A program made the translations under genes and the position numbers. Positions 34,501 through 46,773 of a stretch of DNA of 64,000 nucleotides are shown one piece after another. The notes under the pieces are model-generated. The model was not told the origin of the DNA and ran no database searches. It saw only the letters and a program-made list of their open reading frames with translations. Position 1 is the first letter of the stretch. Every line of letters begins with the position of its first letter. Origin of the DNA: Silene noctiflora (lineage: Eukaryota > Streptophyta > Magnoliopsida > Caryophyllales > Caryophyllaceae); NCBI GenBank assembly GCA_009801015.1, contig VHZZ01000051.1, positions 137,183 through 201,182 of the forward strand. The letters run 5' to 3'.

Positions 34501-35126
34501 ACCTAGTTGGCCATCCTTACAACGGTTATATCTTCTCAAGTGTAAAACGGGTCAAATACTACCCCATATAGATCGGTGGGACAAGAGCTTGTCAGTTCCT
34601 AGCCATTGTGTTTTTGTCTTGTCTATCTACTTAGACTGTTTCTTGTTTAAAACGGATATTCACACTAAGATGATCATCTCACACTATAAGACGGTCTTAC
34701 ACGATAATTACTCGTACTTAACATCAACACATTAACACAAGCAAGCACATTAAAACTAAATTCAAACAAGAAGTTTCACAACCAAGTGAGATTAACACTA
34801 ACCTGGGTCACACTGTGCGTAAAATTCATCAACATCTGCAAAAAAAAAAAAAATGCCAGCGTTAAATTCTATGGTAAAACCGTAAAAAGATGAAAACTTT
34901 CACAGTAATTTAACCCCAGAATATTCACACAACAGTAAAACCCAAAACCCAGAAAACTGAACCAAAAAAAAAATAAAAAAAACTGAAAAATGTTCCAAAA
35001 AAAAGGGAAAAAAAGGAGGGAGAAATAACCAGAAGTAAGAGCTTTAATTAAACCAACATGACGACCTTTGAAATCCCTAAAAACTTGTTCAACAGTACCA
35101 GGATTACACTGTTCTACGTCTTCCAT
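31581..35126 (-). CDS. AL: ALFIN-LIKE PHD-finger protein (H3K4me3 reader)
   Basis: Five exons in transcript order: 35126-35030, 34835-34803, 33434-33206, 32402-32270 and 31835-31581. They join to 747 bases (248 residues plus stop), the usual size of the family. Residues 10-140 form the Alfin domain ([50 protein letters not shown]). A Ser/Lys-rich then Glu-rich spacer follows (about 145-188). The C-terminal PHD finger has C194-C197, C210-C213, H218-C221 and C237-C240, with the aromatic pocket residue W216. ALFIN-LIKE proteins read trimethylated H3K4 in the nucleus and act in seed development, root and salt responses (family knowledge). The acceptor of the last exon is CAG at 31836-31838; an AG three bases upstream would add one Gln. 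The paralogue number cannot be told. Confidence 0.94.
34530..34715. mobile_element. Degenerate AACGGGTCAAATA/TTAAAACGGAT-type MITE in ALFIN intron
   Basis: The first intron region of the ALFIN gene's 5' neighbourhood (between exons 2 and 3) carries AAAACGGGTCAAATACTACC and, about 110 bases on, TTTTTGTCTTGTCTATCTAC and TTTAAAACGGAT. These echo the core of the MITE at 31125-31315. Ends are not clear, and a GACGGTCTTACACG motif lies at about 34693. Confidence 0.45.
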
Positions 35127-38100
35127 TTAATTTGATTTTTTGATTGGTTTGCCAATAAAAAATATTTAACTAATTTTTCGATTAATTTGAAGAGCATAAA
35201 AGTATGAAGCGTACGAAGAAAATTGATAGTTAAAGGTAGGTTTGTAGCCCAATAGGGACTCATTTACCCTAAATTAAATGGGCGGGAATGCGGGATATGG
35301 ATATCCGATCTTTATCGAATTTAGTTATATAGGGAATATGGGAACATATAAAGTTTGAGGTAATACAATCTATGTTTTTTTTTTTTTTTCCTCATTTAGA
35401 TGGATATGGTCATGTGGATTATTGTAGGTTGATTTTTTAATAACCAAGATAATATATTTATATTTATAATTAAAAAAAATTAAAAAAAGAATATCAGTGA
35501 TCAAATTTGTGCTAATTTTATCGAGGAATGTTTTAATATAGGTGATCTTAGGGCTGCATATGAAAAACTAAAAAAGAAATAATAATTCAGACGTAATACA
35601 TAGGTATTTTGTATAAGTGTAAATAGAATAACTTTCAAAATAAAAGTGTAAATTGAATAGCTATTTGGTACCACATAAAAAATTATGGGTTTACTTTTTT
35701 GTATTTTGGATAAGTCTTGTGAAAGAAGGTTATGAATATTTATAAATAGTCACGAGTCGACAATATGCCCGTTTGGAAAATACTATTACGTCGGGGAGTC
35801 ACTTTAAGTTACGATTAACTATAGAAAGATTTGGAAATACACATGGGATTCTTTTTCGGCGTGTTATTCGGGGTGTTCGCCTCAATCCTCTGCCGCATGT
35901 GCTCTCGCGATAAGGTATTTGGCTGGTGAAAGAGTTTTCTCTATTTTCAAGAACGGGAATGGAACCCTTAGCCTCATAATTGAGGGATAAGGTAAGTAAC
36001 CACCCCATCAAACTTATTTGGTTGCAGCAACTCTCCTATAAAGTCGGCCTATATTACAGGACAGTCTCAATAGGAGAGATAGCCACACTTAATATTAACT
36101 CGACATTTTAAAATGAGTACGGATATATTTAAATGTGTAAGTTAGCAAATTATAATAGAGTTTTTTTTGTCAAAAAGTGGTGTTATTGATAGGAAATATG
36201 AGATTAATATGGGTTTGGTGTTATTGAAGATGGTAAAGGTGTTTAAGAAGGGTTGACCTGTTTAATAGGTTGCCCTTGCAAAGTATCAAAACAAATTAAA
36301 TGATACTGTAAAAAAAAATCAGATTAATATGAGATAATCAATGGGTTAAATTAAATGGATATGAGAGGTTAATTTGGATTATTGTCATTAAATTAATAAC
36401 CCGTTATAAACCTTTTTATTGGACTAACTAGTTTTGTGACCCGTAAAATTCACGGGATGTTCTGTTTCTAGTGTAATATTTTAGTGATTTAATAATCTAA
36501 CATACTACGATAAACTCAACTTACGGTTTTCATGTTTTAAGGGTTGTATAAAGTCAATCGGTCTTTTGTACAACAGTTTATCAAAAATTAAAGGGTTATA
36601 TTGTAGATACGAGATACCCCTGCCAAATCTAAGTTAACTCAATGCAAGCTAAAATAAATTAATAATATAGGTATTCATATAATTAAATCACACATAACAA
36701 TATTATACAAAAATGTGTTATGTCATGATCTCCTCAAATTTTCCACCTTTCAGCCATATATTTCAAAAATATACTAAGTGCTCAAAAACTATTAGTCATC
36801 CAAGTTGATGTCGTCAATTTTTAGTTAGTATGGAATATATAGTTGTTTAAGCAATCCTAGTATTTCACTTCTCCCTATAGTCTTCTTTCTCCAATAAATC
36901 ATACCTATATAAAAAAAAGTAAGTTAGTAATAGTGGAATTTGTTTTATGCAATATTATCGTTATTAATTTAAGCTTCACCTTAAATAATGAAAGAAGGAT
37001 GAAATGAGAATCAAACCATATAGATGTAAGTGTATTTACCTTTGAAGAACTCAATACCACAAATAATCTTAGCTTGATAGCCCCTTAATGAGAACAAAAC
37101 AAACACATACGTAAAACTGAAAATGAGATGAACATTACATAACCCAATGAAAACTCCATAAAATGTAAATAAATTAATTAATAATTTAAAACCTTAATAC
37201 ACTTAGCTTGGTGTGAATAAAATGAAAGGAAATATTAGTGACACATACCATTCTACTAACGATAGAGATAAGATTTATTTTACAAATTTGTCTTCCATCA
37301 AAAATATATAAACAAACGAGGATGTGTTTTATGGCTAGTAAATTTTTTTTTTCATTATTATCAAATTTAATATAAGCATAAATATAGATCAAGGTTCATG
37401 ACTTTTGAGCATCCTTTTTTTATTATTATGAAGTTTAATATAGACATAATTATGGAGTAATGAGAAATGGTAAGTAAAAGGCTTGCTTTATTATTATTAT
37501 TATTATTGTTGTTGTTGTTGTTGTTGTTATTGTTATTATTATTATTTTTTTCTTGCAAAATCCACTTTGCATGAAAGTGGTATAAGAAGTTATTTTATGT
37601 AATTAAAACATGACATATGGATGATGATAGATAGTTTAGTTTGTCTTTTAATTATATTTATAGATTTATAGATATAGTAGCTTTATAATCTAAATTATTA
37701 GACTTTTTATTTACTACTCCATACATATAAAACCTTTTAGCTACCATCTTTATGATTAATGAGGAGTTAGATGGACAAATTGTACGATTTAAATGACGAG
37801 AGTANATTCTTAATTTATTTCTATAATTTAAATCACGATCTTATGGTTTCCTAAAAAAAATTGTAAACCTTATGGAGAGTTTTAATAAATAGCTCTAAAG
37901 TAGGCTTGATATTAACCAAATAAATTATTAGAATTTAATTATGATAATCCTATNTGGCAAAAAATTAAATGTGTTCAGTTGCCTTTTAACTATATAGTAT
38001 AGATTCTCTTAAAAGTTTTTGTGTTCTCTCAAATTCACTTTACTTAATAATGCTCCATCGCATTGAAATAAATAATGTGTATAACCATTAACAAATCATT

Positions 38101-38305
38101 TATGAATTAATTTGTGAACATGATTCTAATCATAATTCACAAAATTTATCATTTATTTTAATATTTTCTCTCGGTTCTATATATTTGATTAAAATATCAC
38201 TTACATATTTTACACAAATGTATAAAAATGATTAAAATAGAGGGTAAATGCGACGGCTGACACCATAGTGGGGCTGCATCAAAAGTTTTGGTTGGTAGCC
38301 TTATA

Positions 38306-38511
38306 CTCCATTTGTCGCGGTTATTTATTGTCTTATTTTATTTTTGGGGTGTCAGTAATCAATTGTTGTCATTTCTATTTTAAGAATAAACTTGATGAAC
38401 AATTTTATCATTCGCACTCAATTTAATCCACTTTTTTATAATTGGATTCCTCATCTTTTTTTTTATTTTTGTGTCAAAATTAAAGAATAATAATTGACCG
38501 AGACGGAGGAG
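38306..38511. mobile_element. Stowaway-like MITE
   Basis: It starts TA-CTCCATTTGTCGCGGTTAT and ends ATTGACCGAGACGGAGGAG-TA. The inverted CTCC.TTTGTC/GACGGAGGAG ends and the flanking TA dinucleotides are typical of Stowaway (Tc1/mariner) MITEs. Length is 206 bases, non-coding. Confidence 0.65.
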
Positions 38512-38687
38512 TAACTCACTACCTTTTCTTAATCATTCGAACCATCGTGCTTAAAAAGTACTCGTACATCATTAGCAAAAAAATGTAGGACATATGAATA
38601 TATGATGGCCGTTAGTTATTTGAGATGTCGAGGTGCACAGATAATCAATCTTAGTTTATTTGATAAAGTTATTGATCATACTAGTTT

Positions 38688-39485
38688 TAATCCCGTGTAA
38701 AAAATGCACGGGTTCGCTAATACAAATTTGAAAGAAAATCAAATATATATATCGATTTTATTTACTTATGTTGAAATATTTTTTATTCTTTTATTTAGTC
38801 CTAAAAATATTATGGTTTTACTTTTTACATAAGGTAAAATTTATACTATTTGATAATTGAATTTTAAAAACTTTTAGAAGCTAGAAATTAGTAGATTTAA
38901 TAATTTCATTAGTTGGTAATTTCTTAAATTAAACCTATAATTATCTATTGACTATTGTTATGTCACATCTAATTGAATTTATTTAAAAAAAAAAAAAAAT
39001 TCAATTTATGTAAATTCATAATTTTGCAAATATTTTGAGGTAATATGTTAAATTTTTAAAAAGATTTCATACAAAAAAAAAAAGTAAAACTTCATTGTTA
39101 ATTTTTTTTAAGGAATTCTCATATTTAAACTTGAAATAAAACATGTTCTTAAGTAGTGGAGATAGTGGGGTAATAGATTTTATTTTTAATCCTGAAATTA
39201 AAGAACCAATCACATGCTTTTAAATGACTTCCCATTTATATATAGAAGATTAGTTTTAATCCCGTGTAAAAAATATACGGGTTGATTTTTAGATAACATA
39301 CGAAATATGTTAGTTAGCACGATAATTATACGTAATATCCAGAGATAATAGTTGAATGAAATGATGTTAAAAATGGAAGGTAAGTTTATGGTGGAGTCAA
39401 CTATAGAAAATGAAAAAAAATCCCTAAATCAAGGAACCAATCAGAAACCTTTAAATGATTTACGGAGTAGCTTTTATAGTAAGGG
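38688..39485 (+). repeat. Two repeat copies starting TAGTTTTAATCCCGTGTAAA
   Basis: Both copies (from 38685 and from 39250) open with TTTTAATCCCGTGTAAAAAA, then TGCACGGGT or TATACGGGT. Both also carry a downstream GGAACCAATCA or GAACCAATCACA, then TTTAAATGA. CCCGTG and CACGGG can form a small hairpin at the start. The family was not identified; a Helitron-like end is one possibility. Confidence 0.45.
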
Positions 39486-39695
39486 GATTTGTAAGTCTCG
39501 AATTGAAGTTCTCCAAATAATATTTAGTCATTATATTTTATTTTTACCCAAAAGAAAATAGATATATACTTCGTACTATTTAAGATCGAGAGGGTTATAT
39601 GACAAGCCGACAAGACAATGTAAAAAACTTAGATGAATCCGCTCTTTTTTATACTTGCTTACTAAACTTAAAACAATTTCCAAAACTAGTTGTTA

Positions 39696-39733
<38 letters not shown>

Positions 39734-40865
39734 TCCCAAATGAAATCTTAACTATTAAAAAGAAATGACTCTCTATTTTAAACTTTTAGGAAATGGAGAG
39801 GATCTCTATTGCATCTATATAAGTTAGGTAGCACAGACACTCCTCCTAATCAGTCGTCCGTGTCTAACACCATGTTTAAAACAAGCCTAATTGTGTTGGA
39901 TACCTATAAACGAGGAATGAGATGTCGAAAGACCGAATGAAATTGATTAGAAAACAAGTCTTCTATCGCATGCTTATAATTACAAAAAAAAATAAAAAAT
40001 ATTAGTTGTAGACACAAAAAAGTAAATTAATACACAAACACTTTATTTTCCTCGAAAAATTTGCTTATCAATCAACGTATTTATTTAACTTTTACTTCTT
40101 TTATTTAATAGGATGGCCTTTTTCTTTTCCCTCACCATTATTATACTTTATATTTATGTTACCATATTTTTTTTATGTTCCCTTTAATTCACAAAACCGT
40201 TCTTCTTCTCTCAAATAAATTGTTGAAATTAATTAGATAATTAATAACAAAAAATCTATAAAATATAATTAAAAAGGTAACTAAAATGACAAATTTTAAT
40301 GTGACATGACAAATTTTTAATGTGACATGAATTATAAATTTATTATTACATTACATTAATTTAATTCATTCATCAATAATCAATAAATAAATATAATTAA
40401 ATGAAAAGGTAAGATTGAAGGGTTTACATCCACGTGAAATTTTTGAAATACAATAATTTATTAACTTTTTTTGAGTGTTTAAATATTGACAACATAACAT
40501 GGAATTATATTAAATCTATAAATAATAATGAATCTGTGCAATACATATAAAAGGCTAAATAAAAGACGAATTTGAGTGGAAAATGAGAGTAAATTATAGT
40601 CAAAGTCAAATTTACCTTCAATTATTTCAATTTAACATCAAATACATTTACATAAATAAAATGGTACATTTAATTATAACTACAAAATATATATTGTATA
40701 AATTTAAATAACATATCTTGTGTCGTACATTTCGTCAAATACTATATCGTATCCGTATTCGTATCCATTTTTGTGCTATCTACTCCGTAGTATATATGAT
40801 TATAAGAACCGAGAACGTGCTATTCCTCATTAAAAGGTGACAAACTAATAGCAAGCTGCATGGCC

Positions 40866-41062
40866 TTCTTTAAGCACAAATTTTTATTTGGGACGGTTGA
40901 TATCCGTCACAAGCTTGTGAATAGTCAAATAAAATTCACATGGAAGGATACAAACAAGTCATTTATGATTCTCTATGCATTCTACTTTTTGTCATATCTA
41001 CCTACATGGATGATACTTAACCCGTCACAAGCTTGTAACGGATATATCCGTTACAACCGAAA
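40866..41062. mobile_element. MITE copy with GATATCCGTCACAAGCTTGT arms
   Basis: The left arm GGTTGATATCCGTCACAAGC is mirrored by GTCACAAGCTTGTAACGGAT and ATATCCGTTACAACC at the right. The core carries TTTTGTCATATCTACCTAC, related to the core of the 31125-31315 element. No target duplication was fixed. Confidence 0.6.
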
Positions 41063-42092
41063 AAAAAAAAAAAATACTTGTAAAGAATAGAAGGTGCGCT
41101 TTGGACCATCGATTGATCGAATATAAATTGGTCCCTATTTGTTTTTGGTTTTCGGGACAACTTGGTCCATCTCTTGGAGTATAGAGCAAAAAAGTACTAC
41201 TTGTTTGATACTACTTGCATAAACTAGAGCCGATAAAAAGTAAAAACGGACTCGATTTGAAAAATTTAATTTGACTCATTTTAAAATCGACCTGATAAAA
41301 TTGACCCGACCTTAGACTAATCAACTCAAACTTGACCTTGATATGATATTGACTCAACTCGACAGATGAGTCGATAATAAAACTACAAATCTATGATTCA
41401 TACATCTACACTAGCTTATATATGCTTATAACTTGACTCTATTACCGACTCAAACCCTTCATTGACTCGGCAAACCTGAACCTGATATGAGCAACTCGCC
41501 TTGACTCAACCCATAAACAACTCAACTACTCAAGTGCTCCGCTTACCACCTCAACCGTTTACATTCCAAACTCTATAGTTTCCAAACGCTTAAAATGTCT
41601 TTATTACGGATTTACGATAATAATCAGCGAAAATTTGCCTATGGCGAGACATCTGTCTGTCATTTTGTCTTACTGTCGTCGACCCCTCCCACTTTCATCA
41701 TTAAATCAGGATTTAAGGGCGAATGTATTACAAAGCGTTTTGCTTGTGACGGAGTATCGTCATAAAATAGTTGTAATGGTACTGTATTAACAGTTAAAGT
41801 GACTGATTTGTGATTTAAAAGCTTAAATCTGTCACTCTCTATCCATCCTTCCAAATCACAACAACCCCAGATGTGACTTATCCTTAAAATTCCAAAGTTT
41901 AAAACTTTATGCTTTTTATTATTGTGACGGTCACAAGCTTGTCATCTCTCGCTTGTGACGGATTTTGTCTATTTATATTTAGTGTTACAGTGGCATTATC
42001 ACAATTTCGTTAAATAGTTTCGTAAATAATTAACGCAATAACGTCTTTCTACTTATATTTGGTGTGGGTTGGGATCATTCCGTTATATTATA

Positions 42093-45071
42093 ATGCTGAG
42101 TTGTATAGATTGTTCTAAGCAATTAAATGGTGGATCTTTGCATCAAGATGATGATGAACACGACGTCGTTTCATCTCCTACTACTAGTCAACAACCACCC
42201 ATCAAAACCCTCACCACTCAAGTAAGTACCCACACTTTAATTAGTTCTGAAACAATCTCTTTTGAGTTGCTGCCAATTTGCGGGGAGCCATTGAGACATT
42301 AGGGTAATGTTACGGATTAGGAGTGGTTTTGTGGATTTATTAAGACCCATGAAACTTTAAGTTGATATTTACGGGAGTAGAGAGGCACTGGGGTAATGTT
42401 GTTGTTGTTGTTGTTGTTGCGACATTTTGACTCGGAGTGATTTTGTGGATTTATTAAGACCCATGAAAATTTAATTTCATATGCTTATGTATTTCGGTGT
42501 AAAGGAAGCATTTTTCAGTATATTTGGAGGGTTTAAGGCATGAGAATCTTACCCTCCTTCCGTCATTATCATTTGTTTACATTTGATTAAAATACTCCTC
42601 GCAAAGAATTTAAAAGGTTAACAAGTGAATGAGACGGAGGGAGTACATCTTATGTGGCTTATGCTTTTTTATTGCAAAATCTGTATGAGACTGTCTTAAG
42701 CTTAAATCGGCCTCTTTTCATGCTATATTGTTCATCTGATGTTTAGTATAGTGACTTTGTTGCAAGTTTAAGACCAGTCGAACTTTTTATTTGTGAATTG
42801 TGAGTGAATCAGTAAATGGTTTCCCCTTTTGGAGTATGAAGTAGCCTCTTTGTTAAACTGATAAAAGTTGCGTATATTTGAACCCACTTACCTCGTCATT
42901 TGCGAGAGCCTTCGAGAGACTGGATTAATGTTGTTGTAGACTTGTAGTAGTAGTGGCATTTGCAGGAAGTCAGAGTAAATGCCAATTCATCTTATTGTGA
43001 TGGTTAGCTTTGTTTTAATTCGTAATTAATAATAATACAGATTAAAGGGATGGCATTGAGAGCATCTGGAGCATATAAGAACTGCAAACCTTGTGTGGGA
43101 GGAAATGACAATCGCCAGAGTTATGAGGAGTCTAATGGAGGTGTTTCAGTTTCGTCAGGGAGATTTCATTATGTGTATCAGAGGGCGGATTCCAAGGCTG
43201 CAGTGACAGCAAAGATGTGGGAGAAGGAGTTGGATGGTAGGGTGATAGTTAAAGGGTTGGGGATGGGGCTGTCGAGTAGCGGGGAGGCGACGCCAGTGTC
43301 AGTGAGTGGGAGGACGGAATCTGTGGTTTTCATGGAGGAGGATGAGCCAAAGGAGTGGGTTGCTCAGGTTGAGCCTGGTGTGCTTATCACTCTTGTTTCC
43401 ATTCCTCAGGGTGGTAATGATCTCAAGCGCATTCGATTCAGGTAATACTGCTTCTTTGACTCTGGCCTTATCCTACTGCAATACCATATTTGCTTATAAA
43501 CCTCTCAGAATTTCCTTGCTAAGCATGAGATTTGTTAGGTCAGAGGACTTTTTATTCAAAATGTAAATAACTTGCACAATATGTTACACGTTCCAACCAA
43601 TGTCTGAAACAGGCTATTACGGTTTGGTAACATGCATGCTACTATATGTTTTAATTCGATTATTTGTGTTTTATAAGGTTGTTAGTCATCGTTTATCTGA
43701 AAACCAATCTATTTGTTTGTTCAGCCGTGAGCTCTTCAACAAATGGCAAGCTCAAAGATGGTGGGGTGAGAACTATGATAAAATTATGGAACTTTATAAT
43801 GTTCAGAAGTTCAGTCATCAACAAACTGTACCAGTACCAACCCCTCCAATCTCTGAAGATGAGGTGAGAAATCTTTGTACGCTGTTAACCAATGGTATTT
43901 CTTCTACAGATATCAACTATGAGTCGGAAAATCTCTATTTTACTGCCATAACTAAGATGTTAAAATGATGCTGATATCTTCACAGAACTCCAAGATTGGA
44001 TCTTCTGCTCTGGGAAGTCCAGCAACACCACCATTGAGTAAGGAACGCTTGCCACGTTCAGGTCGACAATACTACGAATCATACGGACTTGCTTCAACTC
44101 CTAAGCTCTCGAGCATTAGTGCAGCAAAAACTGAGACATCATCGGTTGATGCTTCTGATAGGAGCAGTTTATCAAGAGATGTAGATCACTCGGACGAGCT
44201 TTCTGTTAGCAATGCGAGTGATATGGAGACAGAATGGGTTGAACAGGATGAACCAGGGGTTTACATTACCATCAGAGCATTGACTAACGGCTCTCGGGAG
44301 CTTCGACGTGTTAGATTCAGGTGAGCCTTTGCGAAGTTCGTACGTAGGCATGTAGCTAGTTAAGTCAACTTAAGGGCACCATCATCCATTTACGTTAACT
44401 GAAAGACTAATTGTTTCTTCATTGAAAATGGCATGCGATTGCCCTTAAGGGTTGATTGCATTGATTAAAACATGAAACAATACCTCATGGATCTCAAGTT
44501 CAACCATTGCCGACATAATTAGCTTGAGATTATCCATTTTTTAACCATCATACTTTGTAGCTAGTTTTGCAGGTCTGTCCCCATAATGTAGTTCACTTCC
44601 TCATAATGCCATAATGGACCGTCCAACCATTCTCTTCATACAATTTGAACAACCTTAACTGGTTTCCACTCTTCTGAAAAACTAGCTACAAAGTATGATG
44701 TTGACGAGATTCCAACCTAGATTATGAGTATTATTCCTGTATGTATTTATGTGCTAAGCTTGATGCATACGGTCTGAGACCCCCACGATGTTTGAACAAA
44801 TGTTGGTTTATTGTTAACCGTTCCTGATCTAAAACTATCTTAGCTTCAGGAACCGATATTCTTGAAGTTCTAGTTTCACCATCTGTCTTGATAGACAAAC
44901 TCTGTAGTCTGTACATATGTCCATGCTCGTTCCTGTATATGTATTTGAATAGGGACGCTGCTCAACTGACGACTTTTTCTATCTTGATGCAGCCGAGAAA
45001 GATTTGGAGAAATGCACGCTCGAGTGTGGTGGGAAGAGAACAAAACCAGGATCCAAGAACAGTATCTGTGA
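42093..45071 (+). CDS. BREVIS RADIX family protein (BRX/BRXL)
   Basis: Five exons, 42093-42221, 43041-43441, 43725-43863, 43986-44320 and 44993-45071, join to 1083 bases (360 residues). The N-terminus MLSCIDCSK carries the twin Cys that is palmitoylated in BRX, anchoring it to the plasma membrane. A conserved LTTQIKGMALRASGAYKNC segment follows (residues 39-58). Two BRX domains lie at about 145-200 (EWVAQVEPGV, QAQRWWGENYDK) and 307-360 (WVEQDEPGVY, ARVWWEENKTRI). BRX proteins regulate protophloem differentiation, auxin efflux and, in BRXL forms, stomatal polarity (family knowledge). The start is the ATG giving the MxSCI motif, not an in-frame upstream ATG at 42069. Which BRX paralogue it is cannot be told. 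Confidence 0.93.
42269..42420 (+). repeat. SINE-like tail fragments with (GTT)n, BRX intron 1
   Basis: Two adjacent pieces: AATTTGCGGGGAGCCATTGA with AGGGTAATGTT at 42276-42312, and GAGGCACTGGGGTAATG followed by seven TTG units at 42381-42420. GCGGGAGCC.TTGAGGCAC.GGGTAATG(TTG)n is a recurrent string in this window (see also 42885, 47559, 53637). Confidence 0.5.
42552..42643. mobile_element. Short Stowaway-like MITE, BRX intron 1
   Basis: A 92-base element with ends CCCTCCTTCCGTCATTATCA and GAATGAGACGGAGGGAG, flanked by TA on both sides (42550-42551, 42644-42645). It is too short to code. Confidence 0.65.
42885..42945 (+). repeat. SINE-like tail fragment, BRX intron 1
   Basis: CCTCGTCATTTGCGAGAGCC, then TTCGAGAGACTGGATTAATG and TTGTTG: a mutated copy of the GCGGGAGCC.TTGAGGCAC string. 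Confidence 0.4.
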
Positions 45072-46773
45072 TTTATGCTGGCTATCTGACTCGTTCCGTC
45101 TCCTTCAGACTCACAGCTCATGTTCTTACTTCCATGATGGTGATCACTGAACACTCATAGGAAACCTCTTTTTCTGCCACTTCGACCGATAAATAGCTCT
45201 CTTAAGCATATAAATTATACTCTATTTAGTTTACATCTGGTTATAGTATGGAGTAATAGTTATTAGTTAGGATGTTCTTGGAATGGCTTGGTGAATAGGC
45301 ATCGAGAAATATTTGTGTCCTTCGGGAGGACGTCCTCGTTACACTCGAAGGAGGACATCTCCATTGTGATCCTCCTTCTTTGAGTGTAAGGAGGACGTCC
45401 TCCCGAAGGACACGAGTATTTTTCATAGGTATCAGTGGGGGTATTTTGATATGAAATGACTTGTGAAAACTCGGAGTAGCCAAATTAACACTAGTAAAAT
45501 TACTTGTAGTGATCTGAATACAGTGTTTGTTATCTTTTGCATTGTTTAGCTTCTAAAATGCTTTTTTTTTTTTCCGGTTTACAAAGCGTATTGGTTAACT
45601 CATGAGCATCATCTCTTATGAGTTATGACTATACCAATTAAGTTTGTTGACATCTGCTCGGATACTTTTAAAGTAGCGATATGCGTGATCACTGCATGAT
45701 TCAGGTTCATGTAATTGTAATGTTTGTCGGTCTTTTATGAGGCGGTTTTACACCGAGACCAATCCAAATTATATAACCTTTTATGTAACTCTTCAAATTG
45801 TGGTGCAAATCTAACGTTTTATGTGTAATTATTTTAACTATTTGTATTTACAGTGTAAATTTAACTAATTGGTTTGAAAACTATCCAATTAAAAGTAAGT
45901 CGGTAACCCTATTTGAATATGATTTGATTCAAAGTAACTTCACATCACTCGAGATAACCTAAAATCCAATTATGTGTAGCAGAACCAAAATGATCTAAAC
46001 TGAATGGTACGAACCTAAGCTTCACCAGAGAGACCAATTTACTAATCCTATTGTTAACCGGTCCCAACAAAATTATAATAATAATGTACTAGTTTTTACT
46101 AATCATATAACTCGTGTGCTCTTACAAAAAAAATCGCCTAATAAAATTTTGTCACTCTACCTCCCTCCAAACTATGATCCTATCTCATCTTTTGTTCTCA
46201 AACCTACAAAACTTCGACCTAAGAAGCACGAAGTATAAATATAAATGATTATGATACGATATTAACTTATAACTATCGTTCCACGAAAGAATAATAATAT
46301 ACGAGAAATTCGAACCTAAAACCTATTGTTAGAATACTTCCGATTAGCTATAGGCTAAAATTGATACCGTCTTCCATAACTATATCAATTAAATTAGCCG
46401 ACATCTGCATATCAACCCGTCTTATGATAAGTTTCTGATAAGTGGAATAAAGTAATAAAATATATATTTTTGAAAAACCTTGAGCCAATCTTAAATTTCT
46501 CAAAGAAAAAACGAACTTCCCTCTCTAATTTCCTCACATACTTTCCCCCTTTTATTTCTCCTCACAGTCTGCCGCTCTTTCCTTTTACCATAAATCATAA
46601 ACCCTAAAACCCCAAATTTCACCTCTTTTTATCTCCCATCGATTCAACCCATCTCACACATAATCCCAATCATCACAATAATTAGGGCAAATTAAATAAG
46701 TTTCAATCTTTAATTCTGGGTAGTTGTTAATTTCTCGTTTTGTTTTTGATAAAATTAGGGTAAAGTAATAATA
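45072..46773. other. Intergenic region between BRX and GIP1-like genes
   Basis: It contains the BRX 3'UTR, an almost perfect palindrome (45315-45413), AT-rich sequence without features (45430-46480) and a pyrimidine-rich stretch at 46490-46660 that is probably core promoter and leader of the GIP1-like gene. No gene is seen. Confidence 0.7.
45315..45413. repeat. Near-perfect 99-base palindrome (foldback MITE)
   Basis: GTGTCCTTCGGGAGGACGTC at the left is the exact reverse complement of GACGTCCTCCCGAAGGACAC at the right. The inner arms TTACACTCGAAGGAGGA and TCCTTCTTTGAGTGTAA also pair, leaving a loop of about 14 bases. The GTCCTCC blocks are themselves repeated within each arm. Confidence 0.85.

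Larger units (their letters stand above)
35127..42092. other. Gene-poor, AT-rich, repeat-bearing intergenic region
   Basis: About 7 kb with no supportable gene; open frames are short and without family signals. It contains the ALFIN promoter and leader near 35127-35300, a Stowaway-like MITE (38306-38511), repeats starting TTTTAATCCCGTGTAAAAAA (38688 and 39252) with a diverged relative near 36428, ATT/GTT microsatellites (37487-37545), a poly-A tract (39694-39731), a MITE at about 40866-41062 and TCGTCA/GACGG fragments at 41735-41960. Single N bases occur at 37805 and 37954. Confidence 0.7.

Noticed and set aside
42069-42092. Upstream in-frame ATG for BRX
   Set aside because: Using it would bury the conserved MxSCI N-terminus with its Cys residues eight residues inside the protein.
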